Assembly: GCA_029582265.1 (NCBI GenBank)
Contig: CM055817.1
Location: 57,780,652-57,844,651, forward strand
Direction: 5' to 3'
From: Zoroaster sp. YZ-2022
Taxonomy: Eukaryota; Echinodermata; Asteroidea; Forcipulatida; Zoroasteridae
DNA length: 64,000 nucleotides
Position 1 is the stretch's first letter. Each line of letters opens with the position of its first letter. Made by a program: the position numbers and the translations under genes. Below, piece by piece: positions 1 through 10,582 of the stretch. Under the pieces are notes generated by a model that searched no databases, had not been told where the DNA came from, and saw only the letters and a program-made list of their open reading frames with translations.

Positions 1-842
1 GGGGTTTGTCCTCTAGACCAAAGGGAGACCCCAGGCCTGCTAGCCACAGGAGGTTCAGGGGGCTTTGTCCTCTAGACCAAAGGGAGACCCCAGGCCTGCT
101 AGCCACAGGAGGTTCAGGGGGCTTTGTCCTCTAGACCAAAGGGAGACCCAGGCCTGCTAGCCACAGGAGGTTCAGGGGGCTTTGTCCTCTAGACCAAAGG
201 GAGACCCCGGCCTGCTAGCCACAGGAGGTTCAGGGGGCTTTGTCCTCTAGACCAAAGGGAGACCCCAGCCTGCTAGCCACAGGAGGTTCAGGGGGGTTTG
301 TCCTCTAGACCAAAGGGAGACCCCAGGCCTGCTAGCCACAGGAGGTTGAGGGGGCTTTGTCCTCTAGACCAAAGGGAGACCCAGGCCTGCTATAGCCACA
401 GGAGGTTCAGGGGGCTTTGTCCTCTAGACCAAAGGGAAACCCCAGCCTGCTAGCCACAGGAGGTTCAGGGCGCTTTGTCCTCTAGACCAAAGGGAGACCC
501 AGGCCTGCTAGCCACAGGAGGTTCAGGGGGCTTTGTCCTCTAGACCAAAGGGAGACCCAGGCCTGCTAGCCACAGGAGGTTCAGGGGGCTTTGTCCTCTA
601 GACCAAAGGGAGACCCCAGGCCTGCTAGCCACAGGAGGTTGAGGGGGCTTTGTCCTCTAGACCAAAGGGAGACCCCAGCCTGCTAGCCACAGGAGGTTGA
701 GGGGGCTTTGTCCTCTAGACCAAAGGGAGACCCCAGCCTGCTAGCCACAGGAGGTTCAGGGGGCTGTTTCTTCTAGACCAAAGGGAGACCCCAGCCTGCT
801 AGCCATTTTTCAGGATTTTTTCATTTGTCAAATCACATCCCT
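1..842. repeat. 59-bp minisatellite ending in the 3' end of a hAT-like MITE
   Basis: About 13-14 tandem copies of a 59 bp unit (core TTTGTCCTCTAGACCAAAGG, then a GCCTGCTAGCCACAGGAGG-type segment) run from the window edge to about 805, so the array is truncated at the left. Copies differ mainly by loss of one or two C/G and A/T swaps near the start of the unit. It continues into a non-repeated tail (806-842) that ends in TCAAATCACATCCCTG. The same tail and single copies of the unit occur at 19.2, 23.3, 24.6 and 28.4 kb inside short dispersed elements, so the array looks like an internal expansion of such an element. Confidence 0.9.
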
Positions 843-880
843 GAAACAGGACTTCCAAAAAATGCCCAAATGCTGACTGA

Positions 881-1199
881 TATACTACTCAAAACAATTT
901 AGGGAACAAAACAATTTAGGGAACACCGGATTTACCGCAAGAGGTGGTCACACCCGTTATTGAAATGTTCCATGAACCGGGATTTTCATTTGCAACCCCC
1001 TCTCTCTTTCAGTAGTCATGAAATGTCATGAAATGTGTAATCACTACATGCATCCTTTATCATCTGTTTCATTGTGTAGTTGTTTCTCATCAATTCTGTG
1101 AAACATTGTGTTTATCTGAAATAAATGATCTTGCTTTAACTGAGATTATTCCAGTGTTCCCTAAATTGTTTTGTTCCCTAAATTGTTTTGAGTAGTATA
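881..1199. mobile_element. MITE with 20+ bp terminal inverted repeats, Tc1/mariner-like
   Basis: The ends are TATACTACTCAAAACAATTT and its exact reverse complement at 1180-1199, with TA at both edges. Inside each end a 17 bp stretch (AAACAATTTAGGGAACA) is tandemly duplicated, so each terminus has two copies of the subterminal repeat. The internal part has no coding capacity. TA flanks and the TACTACTCAAAA-type tip resemble the Tc1-like element at 5.8 kb (TACTCCTCAAAA), so it is probably a non-autonomous relative. Confidence 0.75.
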
Positions 1200-2450
1200 T
1201 TTACATGTACTATGAGGGACCTTATACTTCACAGGGTCAATGATACTAAGTACAGTGTATGGAGAAAAAAATACCCAAGATCATCTCAATATTTGTGTCT
1301 TGTGTATTGAACCTGGATCAATTTATTAAATTCGTCATGCAAAAACATGAAAATTGTTTTCCCAGTCAATCTAAAAACAAGAATATCAATAACAAATACA
1401 GAATTATACAAAAATTTAAAGATTAAATACAGTGTACATAAAAAAAAAGCTCACATACAATCATACAATTTGTTTTGCCAGCCCTACCCCTTAGAATAGA
1501 ATTTTTATCTAGACAACGAGTTAGTATACTGTCTGATCACTGATGGGAGAAACGAATTCCTAAACCTACATGTATGTATTTGTAAAACTTGTAGCTTTGC
1601 ATGGCGAAGAGGATAAGTAAGACTAATTGCGGTGACACCATGTGAAATTCTCTATTGAGTAGTAATTAATTCTGAAAAGAACTGCAGGTTACAACTCGAC
1701 GTTTCGATCAGCATGCTCTGTGTGTTCACGTGTGTTCACCCGTGAATATTGAATTCTGCCAGACCTGTTAATTGTACATGTAATACCTGAATGGAGAGGG
1801 TGGTTTTCCTCCAATACAATAGTCAGGAATTTCTTTTCCAAAGCGTCATTACATAACGAATCTAACTGTTTAACATCAGCTCCACCCTATGAGCTGAGTA
1901 AATAATAAACATTACACAATTCCTCTTGTGTACCACAGTCAAAACATTTGCTACCAACATGCACTTCTCAGTAAGCCAGCTTAACCACGTAGGCTCTTAT
2001 AGTCCCAAATGGACCTGAATTTGGGGCAAATTCCACCAGATTAAGAAATTATGTCAATAAAAATCACTACTTGGAATTCAGACACTTAGAGTTGTGTTTC
2101 AGATCAAGGATTGTTGACTTCTTACAACATTGACAGGTAATATTTGGGCATTAACAGGATTAAAGTATTATTAGAGTGATGGATTACTTTTTTTATTTAT
2201 TTAGGGTACTGGGGAACTGATTTCCTTTAGGGCCCTCTATACGTGTACAATGTAGTACTTTGAACCTGCTCAACTGTGTCCACCACGATAAAGAGTTCAG
2301 TGTGGCCAAGATTGGGCTCCCCCCCCCCCTCACTTTCAAAATCTTTGTGCCCCCACTTGAAAAATCTTGGCAATGAGATTTAGTTTGAATGCGTAATGTA
2401 AAGCATAATGCTCGACTCAAATTGGACACGGCTACAATGTAAATCAAATG
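1200..2450. other. No gene seen; contains a fragment of a dispersed repeat at 1586-1745
   Basis: AT-rich sequence without a convincing open frame. Positions 1586-1745 match the dispersed element that seeds the 64 bp arrays at 42 and 51 kb (TTGCATGGCGAAGAGGATAAG, GGTGACACCATGTG, GACGTTTCGATCAGC). The rest is unrecognised. Confidence 0.6.
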
Positions 2451-2456
2451 ATGACA

Positions 2457-2766
2457 AACCCTACCTCCCTAGGCCCAGTTGCTTACACATAACCTGAATC
2501 CTCAAAAAATCTTCAGTAGTAAAGCAAGCACATGACATGTATGCACACATGTTTCTAATCTGTGGTACATGTACATGGCCAGGGACCCTCCCTGCATGCA
2601 TGGAGCAATAAACAGTGTCCACTGACCCAAGCACTGACCTTGCAATCACTACAACAAACATGGATCATGTACCATGGAAAGGCAAGTATGCCTAATAACC
2701 TCAATCCTCCAAAATCCTTCACTTTAGCAAAGAGGATTTTGGAGGATTTGGGAAGGTTAGGGCTCT
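2457..2766. mobile_element. Dispersed element with CCCTA / TTAGGG ends (unexpanded copy)
   Basis: It begins near AACCCTACCTCCCTAGGCC and ends in GGATTTGGGAAGGTTAGGG. Near-identical internal sequence occurs at 22.74-23.06 kb and, inverted, at 40.85-41.05 kb. Those two copies carry long tandem arrays of the first 44 bp; this copy has a single unit. The related copy at 23061 ends in TTAGGGTTAA, consistent with a TTAA-targeting (piggyBac-like) MITE. No coding capacity. Confidence 0.65.
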
Positions 2767-2783
2767 AGAGCACACTAGTTGAA

Positions 2784-3108
2784 ACATAGAGAAGGCCTTG
2801 ATACAGTGCTTATTGGAACCACAACATAGAGAAGACCTAGATACTGTTCTTATTAGAACCACAACATAGAGAAGACCTAGATAGTTCTTATTAGAACCAC
2901 AATGTAGAGAAAACCCAGACACGGTTCTTATTAGAACCACATCACAGAAAAGACTTTAGATACAGTTCTTATTAGAACCACATCACAGAAAAGACCTAGA
3001 TACAGTTCTTATTAGAACCACAACATAGAGAAGACCTACATGTAGATACAGTTCTTATTAGAACCACAACATAGAAAAGACCTAGATACAGTTCTTATAA
3101 GAACCACA
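2784..3108. repeat. 40-bp minisatellite, about 8 copies
   Basis: Tandem copies of a unit containing ACATAGAGAAGACCTAGATA followed by CAGTTCTTATTAGAACCACA. The unit has an internal inverted repeat, GTTCTTAT/TAGAAC. Copies vary in length (38-46 bp), with one TACATG-rich insertion near 3040. Confidence 0.85.
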
Positions 3109-3582
3109 CTACACGATAATTGAGATTCAAACCACATGGTTTTACCACAAACTGAACCAATTACAATGTAAATGCATTGGATTTGATGTATTTGACAGAA
3201 CCAGTAGGGACAGTGTTCAGTTACTGTTATGACAGGTTTTGTCTGACAAACAAATGAAGGAGTTACATGTAATTCATCTTGATTTGGAATAACAGGTGTT
3301 GATGTTTATGACAATCCAACCATTTTACTTGCGGATTTTGAGATTTAAGATCCCTAAACCGGAAGTTTTGATTCTGCCAAGATGATTGTCAGGGTCAAGC
3401 AATTTAATTTATTCTCAATACATGTAATGGTCCCATCAGGAATACTAAATAATGATAGCAATATGCTGTATTTTGTTATTTTCTTGTACATTTTTATCAT
3501 TTTTTTTTCTTCGGTTTTTCTCTTTTTTTTTCTTTTTTTCTTATTGTGCATGTGTAATTCAGTTTTATTTGTATGGTATATT

Positions 3583-3905
3583 TAATAATAATAATAATAA
3601 CTTTATTTATAGAGTGCCAAAAGATAAAATGTGCTTTTACATTATTACCTCTGGTCATTGGGCTAATATTAATCCTTAAACTTTCTCAGCTCCCTGGGGA
3701 GTATATAGCCCTGAGCACATCAGAAGCTTTTTCAACCACAATATCAACCTCTACCCTCACAGGTACCCATTTATACTCCTGGGTGAAGAGGAGCACTGTA
3801 CAGTGAAGTGTCTTGCTCAAGGACACAAGTACCATGGTCGCGGCCAGGATTCGAACCCACATTCTGACGACTCGGCCATCAGAACACAAGTTCGATGCAC
3901 TAAAC
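3583..3905 (-). mobile_element. tRNA-derived SINE with MIR-like body and ATT-repeat tail (SINE-B)
   Basis: Read on the minus strand it has a tRNA-like head with Pol III B box GGTTCGAATCC, then a body with CCTTGAGCAAGACACTTCAC and ATGGGTACCTGTGAGGG, then TATACTCCCCAGGGAGCTGAG, and it ends in a TTATTATTATT tail. The 'TTGAGCAAGACACTTAACC' core resembles the MIR/CORE-type SINE body known across animals. A near-complete copy lies at 63.6-63.9 kb and fragments at 4.9, 33.9 and 44.8 kb. Confidence 0.75.
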
Positions 3906-3957
3906 CCCTCGTTCGTGCCCCCCCCCCCCCCATTTGCTTGTACATTGTGTATTTGGT

Positions 3958-4220
3958 TGCTTAACCCTCCTACACATGGAGGCCACTCCGATCCACAAAA
4001 TTCTGTTCTTGAGCAACCTTCAGTACATACATGTACATGTACAAGCCTGCTGTCCTTTCCAAGTAATCTTACAAAATCAACTGTGTGCCACCCAAGGCTA
4101 CTGTAAATGTTTGAACATATTAGTATGGCCTGCAATGTATCAATGGGAGACCACTTTACCCTGTAATCTCAGTGGTGTGACAGTGCACAGAAGGGTAACC
4201 ATAGGAGGCCACTGGCAATA
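3958..4220. mobile_element. Dispersed element, TTAACCCTCCTA start
   Basis: Starts as TTAACCCTCCTACACATGG and shares about 250 bp with 13500-13770 (phrases GGAGGCCACTCCGATCCAC, GTGTGCCACCCAAGG, CACTTTACCCTGTAATCTC). The TTAACCCT tip is shared by several other elements here. The right end is unclear. No coding capacity. Confidence 0.6.
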
Positions 4221-4337
4221 GCTAATGGCTTGGTGTGGCCTGGAGTGAGTTGTTTCAAAAATTGCACTGATTGTAGGAGTGGTATTATAATTGTTTGTTT
4301 TGTTTACTATTTTTGGAGTCATCAAAGCTATGAATTT

Positions 4338-4589
4338 TTAACCCTAAACCCCCCACCCCCCCCCCCCCCAGCTATTTTGGCTAAGAACCTTCCTGAATTC
4401 ACTAAAAATCCAACACCATGCAGTAACACTACCACCCAACTGTTGGACTTGGCTGGAATTAGGACACCCGGCCCCATGTAAAGTATCCCTGTCTGGGCTA
4501 TACAGTATCGAGTCCATCAAAATCGAGTCCATCAAAATCCAACAAACCCTGCTGTTGGAGTTTGAATGGTTTGGGGTTGTTAGGGTTAA
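4338..4589. mobile_element. TTAA-flanked MITE, CCCTAA / TTAGGG ends
   Basis: Bounded by TTAACCCTAAACC and GTTGTTAGGGTTAA. An inverted relative lies at 52760-53012 in RBPJ intron 7 (shared AACTCCAACAGC / GTTTGTTGGATTTTG-type segments). TTAA at both edges with CCC-starting tips is the signature of piggyBac-type elements; assignment by termini only. Confidence 0.65.
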
Positions 4590-4681
4590 ATGAGACATTT
4601 ATCATTGTACGATCAGGGAACTATTTCTTTTAAAAATATATATATATATTTCATATAAAAACTGTTAAGTAAAACAATTTG

Positions 4682-4895
4682 CAGGGGTGTAATTTGTCCG
4701 GATTTTTCAGGATTTTTGAATTTTTACAAATCGCAATATTGTGATCCTCCAGATTTTAAAGATTTAAGCAATAAAAGAAAGCAAAGCAAATGCTCAGAAC
4801 TATAGATTTCACCCCAGCGCTGTTCACAACAGCGGCCCCAAATACCCCTAGCTAAATTTACGTGGATTTTTCAAAACTGCCCAATTACACCTCTG
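4682..4895. mobile_element. hAT-like MITE, CAGGGGTGT ends, 214 bp
   Basis: Left end CAGGGGTGTAATTTGTCCGG, right end CCCAATTACACCTCTG, giving a 14-16 bp imperfect inverted repeat with the CAG...CTG tips usual for hAT elements. Further copies are at 15716, 41775 and 57741. The middle contains TTTCACCCCAGCGCTGTTC in every copy. Confidence 0.75.
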
Positions 4896-4913
4896 TTATA
4901 AAGCATGCATATC

Positions 4914-5035
4914 CTAGCGACTAGATCAAGGCGCTGTACATTATTATCCTTGCTCATCAGGTGCATAAATCATTCCTGAAACCATCTCAGCTCCCTGGGG
5001 AGTATACACCTCACTGGATGTTATGTTATTGTGTT
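4914..5035 (-). mobile_element. SINE-B fragment
   Basis: Contains ATCATTCCTGAAACCATCTC then AGCTCCCTGGGGAGTATAC, the 3' body of the SINE at 3583-3905 in the same orientation. The head and the ATT tail are missing. A short ATTG microsatellite follows at 5068-5092. Confidence 0.6.
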
Positions 5036-5311
5036 AGTCCAAAACAAATAAAATGAATGAAACTGTAATTGATTGATTGATTGATTGATTGGCGAACAAA
5101 ATCTCAATAAAGCATTTTTGTTTTAATTGCAATTGTCAAACAGCTGTGTTTGGTCAAACATCTATACAATTTTAGTCTTTGTGTGATGTGCAAGGTCACA
5201 ACCAGTGGCTCTGGTTTTACTCATAACAATTTTTTTCTGTTTAATTTAGCTTTTAAGTGTAAATTTTGGAGGCTGCCAATTTCAGATTTTTAATGCACCA
5301 ATAATAATAAC

Positions 5312-5545
5312 AATTGATTTAATTTTGCCCTACACCGACGTGTGTATAGCACTGTATACTCAGTGCTTTCCGAGTGTCTGTGAAAAAACTACACAGGCGA
5401 CTCGGGCTGGATTCGAACCCACGACCTCCTGCTTACTAGTGCAGACGTTTTAACTGAGTATACAGTGCTATACACACGTCGGTGTAGGGCAAAATTAAAT
5501 CCATTGTTTATCTCCCGACGCAAGAATTTCACCAACCTACATGTA
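5312..5545. mobile_element. Foldback arrangement of tRNA-like SINE-A pieces
   Basis: An inverted SINE-A (tail 5312-5388, tRNA-like head with B box complement GGATTCGAACCC near 5410) runs directly into a direct-orientation SINE-A tail (GAGTATACAGTGCTATACAC to about 5545). The two tails are inverted around the head, so the transcript could fold back. Confidence 0.65.
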
Positions 5546-5797
5546 TATATATCGCAGAACCCGCTGCTATATGGGATTCTAGCCGGCCAATTGTCATCGG
5601 GCAAGCTCGGTGGTCGAGAGGTAAGACGTCTGCACTAGTAAGCAGGAGGTCGTGGGTTCGAATCCCTCCCGAGTCGCCTGTGTAGTTTTTTCACAGACAC
5701 TCGGAAAGCACTGAGTATACAGTGCTATACACACGTCGGTGTAGGGCAAAATTAAATCAATTGTTTATCTCCTGACGCAAGAATTTCACCAACCTAT
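5546..5797 (+). mobile_element. SINE-A, tRNA-derived, full copy left of the Tc1 element
   Basis: The tRNA-like head has A-box region AAGCTCGGTGGTCGAGAGG (about 5603) and perfect B box GGTTCGAATCC (5655-5665). It is followed by a tail with CACTGAGTATACAGTGC and TTTATCTCCTGACGCAAG. The head looks like a Ser/Leu-type tRNA without the long variable arm. The next copy in the same orientation (7190-7440) sits immediately right of the Tc1-like element, so the transposon landed in the TATATA between two SINE units. Confidence 0.75.
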
Positions 5798-5800
5798 ATA

Positions 5801-7189
5801 TACTCCTCAAAAAAAGAAATGCAACACCTTTTTTCCTTGTTTTTAGAAAATATCCATTCAACATTTTTATTTGTCCCTTAGTTCATAGTCTTAATAACGT
5901 GTATGACCCCCTCTAGTGTCTATGCATGCATGGATTCGACTTCGCATTGAGCGCACCAGCCTCCGAATACATTCATGCGGCATCCGTCGCCATTGTTCCA
6001 TTAGCGCATCAGTTAACTGGTCCACAGTGACGGGCTGTACCTGTTGTTCATGAACGCGTCTACCGAGTTCATCCCACACATGTTCAATGGGTGACATGTC
6101 CGGACTAAATGCAGGCCATGGTAGAGTGTCAATTTCCTCCTGCTGAAGCCACTCCCGAATCACCCTAGCAACGTGAGGTCGGGCGTTGTCCTGTTGGAAC
6201 AAACGCAAATTTTCATGTTCCTGCATGTACGGCGCGACCACTGGGATGAGGATCTCATCTCTGTATCGTTGGGCATTGAGGGGACCGTTGACCACCACTA
6301 GGTCTGTAGGTCCATGGAATGAGATTCCCGCCCACACCATGACGCTTGGCCCACCGTACCTGTCACGTTCTACCACACATGCGTCGCTGTATCGTTCACC
6401 AGGTCGGCAATAGACTCGAGCTCTACCATCGTTATGTGAAAGGCAGAACCTAGACTCATCAGAGAATAGAACCTCATTCCACATTCGTTGGGTCCAATTC
6501 CGATGGCGATTGGCCCACTACAGTCGTGCCACTCGCCGGGCGTTTGTCAGCTGCGGTCCCCTGTACGGTCGTCGGCACCTGAGGTTGTCAGCACGAAGAC
6601 GGTTTCGAATGGTTTGGTCACTCACTCGATTGTTATGGATGCCAGGAGTTTCTCTTGCCGTTTGGCGAGCAGTTCGGAACCGATTACGTAAGTGCTGCAG
6701 CCGAATATGGCGGTCCTGGTTTTCATCCGTTACACGTGGGCGACCACGTTACACGTGGTTCGATAGCGTTGTTGGAGTTGAACAATTGTGGATGCATTCA
6801 CATTGAGCTCCCTAGCAACGGCTCGGGCAGCCATACCTGCATCGAGCATCCCAATCGCATGCCCTCGGTCTGTAACAGAGAGCCGTGGCATCCTGCTGTG
6901 AACATACAGTGCAAAACAAAGTCAGGTTTTGGGTACGTGGGTAGACTGACTACCTGCATGTGCAAACAAATCCCAGACTTTATCATTACGTAAGACTTTA
7001 TTCACAGTTCCGTCAAAATCAGGAAACCGCCCAATGTCAGAAATCAGTGATGGGTATCGAGCGCTGAAAAGGCCTATTAGAAGGCTTGTGACGTGGTTAA
7101 ATAAATCATCAATACTGGAACATTATGAACTGGTGACCAAACAACTTAAAGGAAAAATTCAAGTTTTGCGTTTCTTTTTTTGACTAGTA
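5801..7189 (-). mobile_element. Tc1/mariner-like DNA transposon, about 1.39 kb
   Basis: Inverted termini are TACTCCTCAAAAAAAGAAAT on the left and, read on the minus strand from the right, TACTAGTCAAAAAAAGAAAC, inside a TATA context that fits TA target duplication. It carries one degraded transposase frame on the minus strand (5891-6891). Length and ends are normal for the Tc1 group. Confidence 0.85.
5891..6891 (-). pseudogene. Tc1-like transposase, DD34E, inactivated
   Basis: This would have encoded the cut-and-paste transposase of the surrounding element, acting on its terminal inverted repeats in the nucleus. The minus-strand start is MPRLSVTDRG at 6891, followed by a helix-turn-helix region (RAVARELNVNASTIVQLQQR). 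The catalytic core is intact from 6484 to 5891: FSDESRF (first Asp), QQDNARPH (second Asp) and FSPDMSPIEHVWDELGR (Glu), with 34 residues between the second Asp and the Glu. Two defects are visible. An in-frame TAG lies at 6518-6520 (minus), where the flanking codons read through as R-L-stop-W-A. A short deletion and frame change lies near 6735-6765, at the usual GRPR-type linker between the DNA-binding and catalytic parts. The 1,001 bp span matches the usual 330-340 residue family. It is dead as it stands, but its ends could still be mobilised by an active relative. Confidence 0.9.
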
Positions 7190-7440
7190 TATATCGTGGA
7201 ACCCGCTGCTATATGGGATTCTAGCCGGCCAATTGTCATCGGGCAAGCTCGGTGGTCGAGAGGTTAAGACGTCTGCACTAGTAAGCAGGAGGTAGTGGGT
7301 TCGAATCCCGCCCGAGTCGCCTGTGTAGTTTTTCACAGACACTCGAAAAGCACTGAGTATACAGTGCTATACACACGTCGGTGTAGGTCAAAATGAAATC
7401 AATTGTTTATCTCCCGACACAAGAATTTCACCAACCTATA
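7190..7440 (+). mobile_element. SINE-A, full copy right of the Tc1 element
   Basis: Same structure as 5546-5797: CCGCTGCTATATGGGATTC leader, tRNA-like head with GTGGTCGAGAGGTTAAGAC and B box GGTTCGAATCC near 7300, tail ending CAAGAATTTCACCAACC. Near-identical to the left copy. Confidence 0.75.
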
Positions 7441-7740
7441 TTAATAATAACAGAATACAAACACGTTGTACAATACTTTGTTGTGTTTGGTCAAACATCT
7501 GTACAAACATCTGTACAAACGTCGAGTTGTACCTCCAGTTCTTTTCAGAACTAATTACTACTCAATTGAGAATTGCTTATCCTCCTCACCATGCAAAGCT
7601 ACAAGTCTTACGTACAATACTTTGTTTTCTCAAAAATGTCAGCATCTGTTCACACTTTTCACAAGACCTGTGAGTTTTATTTATTTTTTGAGAACTAAAT
7701 GGTTGAAACAAATGTAGTTACCAATTATAAGGTTGTAACA

Positions 7741-8129
7741 GACATAGTTATGACCTTGTTGCAGACATAGATTTCACTCAGTTCAACAAGGTCATATCAT
7801 AGTTATGACCTTGTTGCAGACATAGATTTCACTCAGTTCAACAAGGTCATATCATAGTTATGACCTTGTTGCAGACATAGATTTCACTCAGTTCAACAAG
7901 GTCATATCATAGTTATGACCTTGTTGCAGACATAGATTTCACTCAGTTCAACAAGGTCATATCATAGTTATGACCTTGTTGCAGACATAGATTTCACTCA
8001 GTTCAACAAGGTCATATCATAGTTATGACCTTGTTGCAGACATAGATTTCACTCAGTTCAACAAGGTCATATCATAGTTATGACCTTGTTGCAGACATAG
8101 ATTTCACTCAGTGCAACAAGGTCATATCT
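7741..8129. repeat. 55-bp minisatellite, about 7 near-identical copies, each a hairpin
   Basis: The unit contains ATGACCTTGTTG and its exact reverse complement CAACAAGGTCAT separated by 22 bp, so each monomer can form a 12 bp stem. Copies are almost identical except the last, which has GTGCAACAAGG. Nearby 8396-8435 has single ATGACCTTTTTG / ATGACCTTGTTG motifs. Confidence 0.9.
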
Positions 8130-8582
8130 TTTTACAGAGTTCCAGGATGAACACACAAAACCTATGGAAGAAGATACGACGTTGTTGCACTCAATTGTTG
8201 TAATATATGCAAATTTATGCACTGTTGCACATATGACCATAGTATTAGCCAGAGGGGTGTCTGGGTGTCTTTTGGACACGTTATTTCATCTGTCATTTAC
8301 ATGTACAAGTATTGTAAGTGAACAATTTGGACACCCTGTTTTGAAATTTCCAGCAAATTTGGACATCCTATTTCTAAATCCTGGCTAACATCTTGCATAT
8401 GACCTTTTTGCATTTTTTAGATATGACCTTGTTGTTCTGATAGGATGACTTAGGTCCCTTTAGGGGCTCTATATTTTGTTCTCGTTCTGTGTGACATGTA
8501 AATTATATTCTGTATTAGGATAGTTGTGTCTTGTACTCTTGTGATGTCAAGGAAAGTACACAATATGTGTTACACAACATAT

Positions 8583-8770
8583 CTTTAACCCTCCTAGTTC
8601 TGGTGCCTTTTTCAGACAAGTTGATGCACCATTTGAAACCATTCGTTTTGTGAAACACACCAAGGTGTAGTGTATCCACCATTCAAAACCATTTGAATGA
8701 TTTATAAGCCACTGTGTAGTACATTCACCATTTGAAACCATATGGAAACACACCAAGGTGTAGAGGCTGG
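8583..8770. mobile_element. Fragment of TTAACCCTCCTA element
   Basis: Starts TTAACCCTCCTAGTTCTGG and contains repeated CCATTTGAAACCATTC / CCATTCAAAACCATTTG motifs in both directions. Shared with the longer copy at 12134-12514. The right end is not resolved. Confidence 0.5.
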
Positions 8771-8910
8771 TTATTAACTTGTCTTGTTTCGGTGTGAGGG
8801 GCTGGTTTCTTCAGTGTGGAGTCGTTGTAACAACTCAATGACTTAGTAGCCCCCACCTTGGAGTGGCCATTGGCCTTGTGTGGGGCGATTTGCGTAAAAA
8901 AAAAAAAATA

Positions 8911-9262
8911 GCTGTTGCAAACTGCTTACCAACCTAAAGGACCTGTAGTATAAATAGAGAATTAGCCGTTCAAACTGCTTACCAACCTAAAGGACCTGTA
9001 GTATAAATAGAGAATTAGCTGTTTGCAAACTGCTTACCAACCTAAAGGACCTGTAGTATAAATAGAGAATTAGCTGTTGCAAACTGCTTACCAACCTAAA
9101 GGACCTGTAGTATAAATAGAGAATTAGCTGTTGCAAACTGCTTACCAACCTAAAGGACCTGTAGTATAACGAAACGTAAGGCCAATAACCATTATTTTGC
9201 ACCGATACTTTGAGAAAGAACCTGCTAGGTTCGAAACGTAAGGCCAATAACCATTATTATGC
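8911..9262. repeat. 54-bp minisatellite (5 copies) running into a palindromic element end
   Basis: Tandem units contain GCTTACCAACCTAAAGGACC then TGTAGTATAAATAGAGAATT. The last copy switches at 9168 into CGAAACGTAAGGCCAATAACC, an arm of the palindromic element seen complete at 21308-21431, which has a single unexpanded copy of the 54 bp unit on its left. A second arm follows at 9222-9262. Confidence 0.8.
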
Positions 9263-9632
9263 AATTATTATTTATCAGACCACCTGCCAATGAGTGTTTC
9301 ATGTATATTCCAGGGCCCAGACTTGTACAGGAACTGGCAAACTATGAGAAATAATTCACAACATAAGCTCTGTCAAGGTTACATATTAACTAAACCTTTT
9401 ACTTGTTGAGGAGAGGGCATATGTTGAAGAGAGAGCACATGTATGCTTCAGAGAACTAGTCATGATTGTACAATGTACCTTGATAATTGATTGACCTGAT
9501 GTTACCTTGTGCTAACAGGTGCCTGTTACTACAAGTCACGCAAGCAGCTCAATAATGCAGATCTCTCTATAAATATCCAGTAAAATGATTTGCCCAGATG
9601 ATGTGTTCATATCATGGGAACCTCACACTAAC

Positions 9633-9856
9633 TTAAAGGGGCAGTCTCATCACAATCGGAGCAGAATTTCAACAGGGCATGGAATCAGGGTCCTAGTTTA
9701 AGATGAACACAGTGAATAAAAATGTTCTGCTCATTTATGCAGCAGCAACGGTAATATGACCTTATCATGCAGGGTATTATTTTTAATCACCGAGTTAATC
9801 TAAAACTCACACTCTGATTCCATGCCCTGTTGATTATGACGATATTATCCCTTTAA
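9633..9856. mobile_element. TTAA-flanked palindromic MITE, about 224 bp (copy 1)
   Basis: TTAAAGGGGCAGTCTCATC on the left and GATATTATCCCTTTAA on the right, with long inverted arms that include CAACAGGGCATGGAATCAG and its complement. A central segment has GCAGCAGCAACGGTAATATG. Further copies: 13806, 19610, 27560, 52616 (deleted), 62338 (partial), 62479, 62741 (partial) and 62894. Confidence 0.85.
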
Positions 9857-9857
9857 A

Positions 9858-10340
9858 GGTACAGTATTGGTAATGTTGGCAACACTGCTTCCATGGGTAT
9901 GCTTATCTCAGACTAACTAAAAGGTACAGCATTGGTAATGTTGGCAACACTGCTTCCATGGGTATGCTTATCTCAGACTAACTAAAAGGTACAGCATTGG
10001 TAATGTTGGCAACACTGCTTCCATGGGTATGCTTATCTCAGACTAACTAAAAGGTACAGCATTGGTAATGTTGGCAACACTGCTTCCATGGGTATGCTTA
10101 TCTCAGACTAACTAAAAGGTACAGCATTGGTAATGTTGGCAACACTGCTTCCATGGGTATGCTTATCTCAGACTAACTAAAAGGTACAGCATTGGTAATG
10201 TTGGCAACACTGCTTCCATGGGTATGCTTATAAATATAAATCTCAGACTAACTAAAAGGTACAGCATTGGTAATGTTGGCAACACTGCTTCCATAGGAAT
10301 GCTTATCTCAGACTAACTAAAAGGTACAGCATTGGTAATG
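9858..10340. repeat. 64-bp minisatellite, about 7.5 copies
   Basis: The unit contains AAAGGTACAGCATTGGTAAT then GTTGGCAACACTGCTTCCAT and GGGTATGCTTATCTCAGAC. It starts directly at the right edge of the MITE at 9633-9856. One copy near 10230 has a short ATAAAT duplication. Confidence 0.9.
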
Positions 10341-10582
10341 AAAGCCAATGTGATAAGGCCAAAAAAAGTTCTCCTGTTTCTGGTTATAGGTCGGCTTCAA
10401 AATCTGTGCGGTTGTGGTTTTTATTTATTTATTTTTTTTTTTAAATCTTTTTTTTTATGGTAGCGTGTGTACACGGTTATTGAAACCAGACCAAATTTCC
10501 CATGTATACACAAAGTATGGTGGCTTATCCAGGCTTCACAAATCAGGCAAATGTTCATACCCCTAGGTAAAAAAAAAGTGGT

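Noticed and set aside
3354..3585. Lys-rich or Phe-rich short ORFs
   Set aside because: Low-complexity T/C-rich sequence read in either direction; no homology or splice structure.
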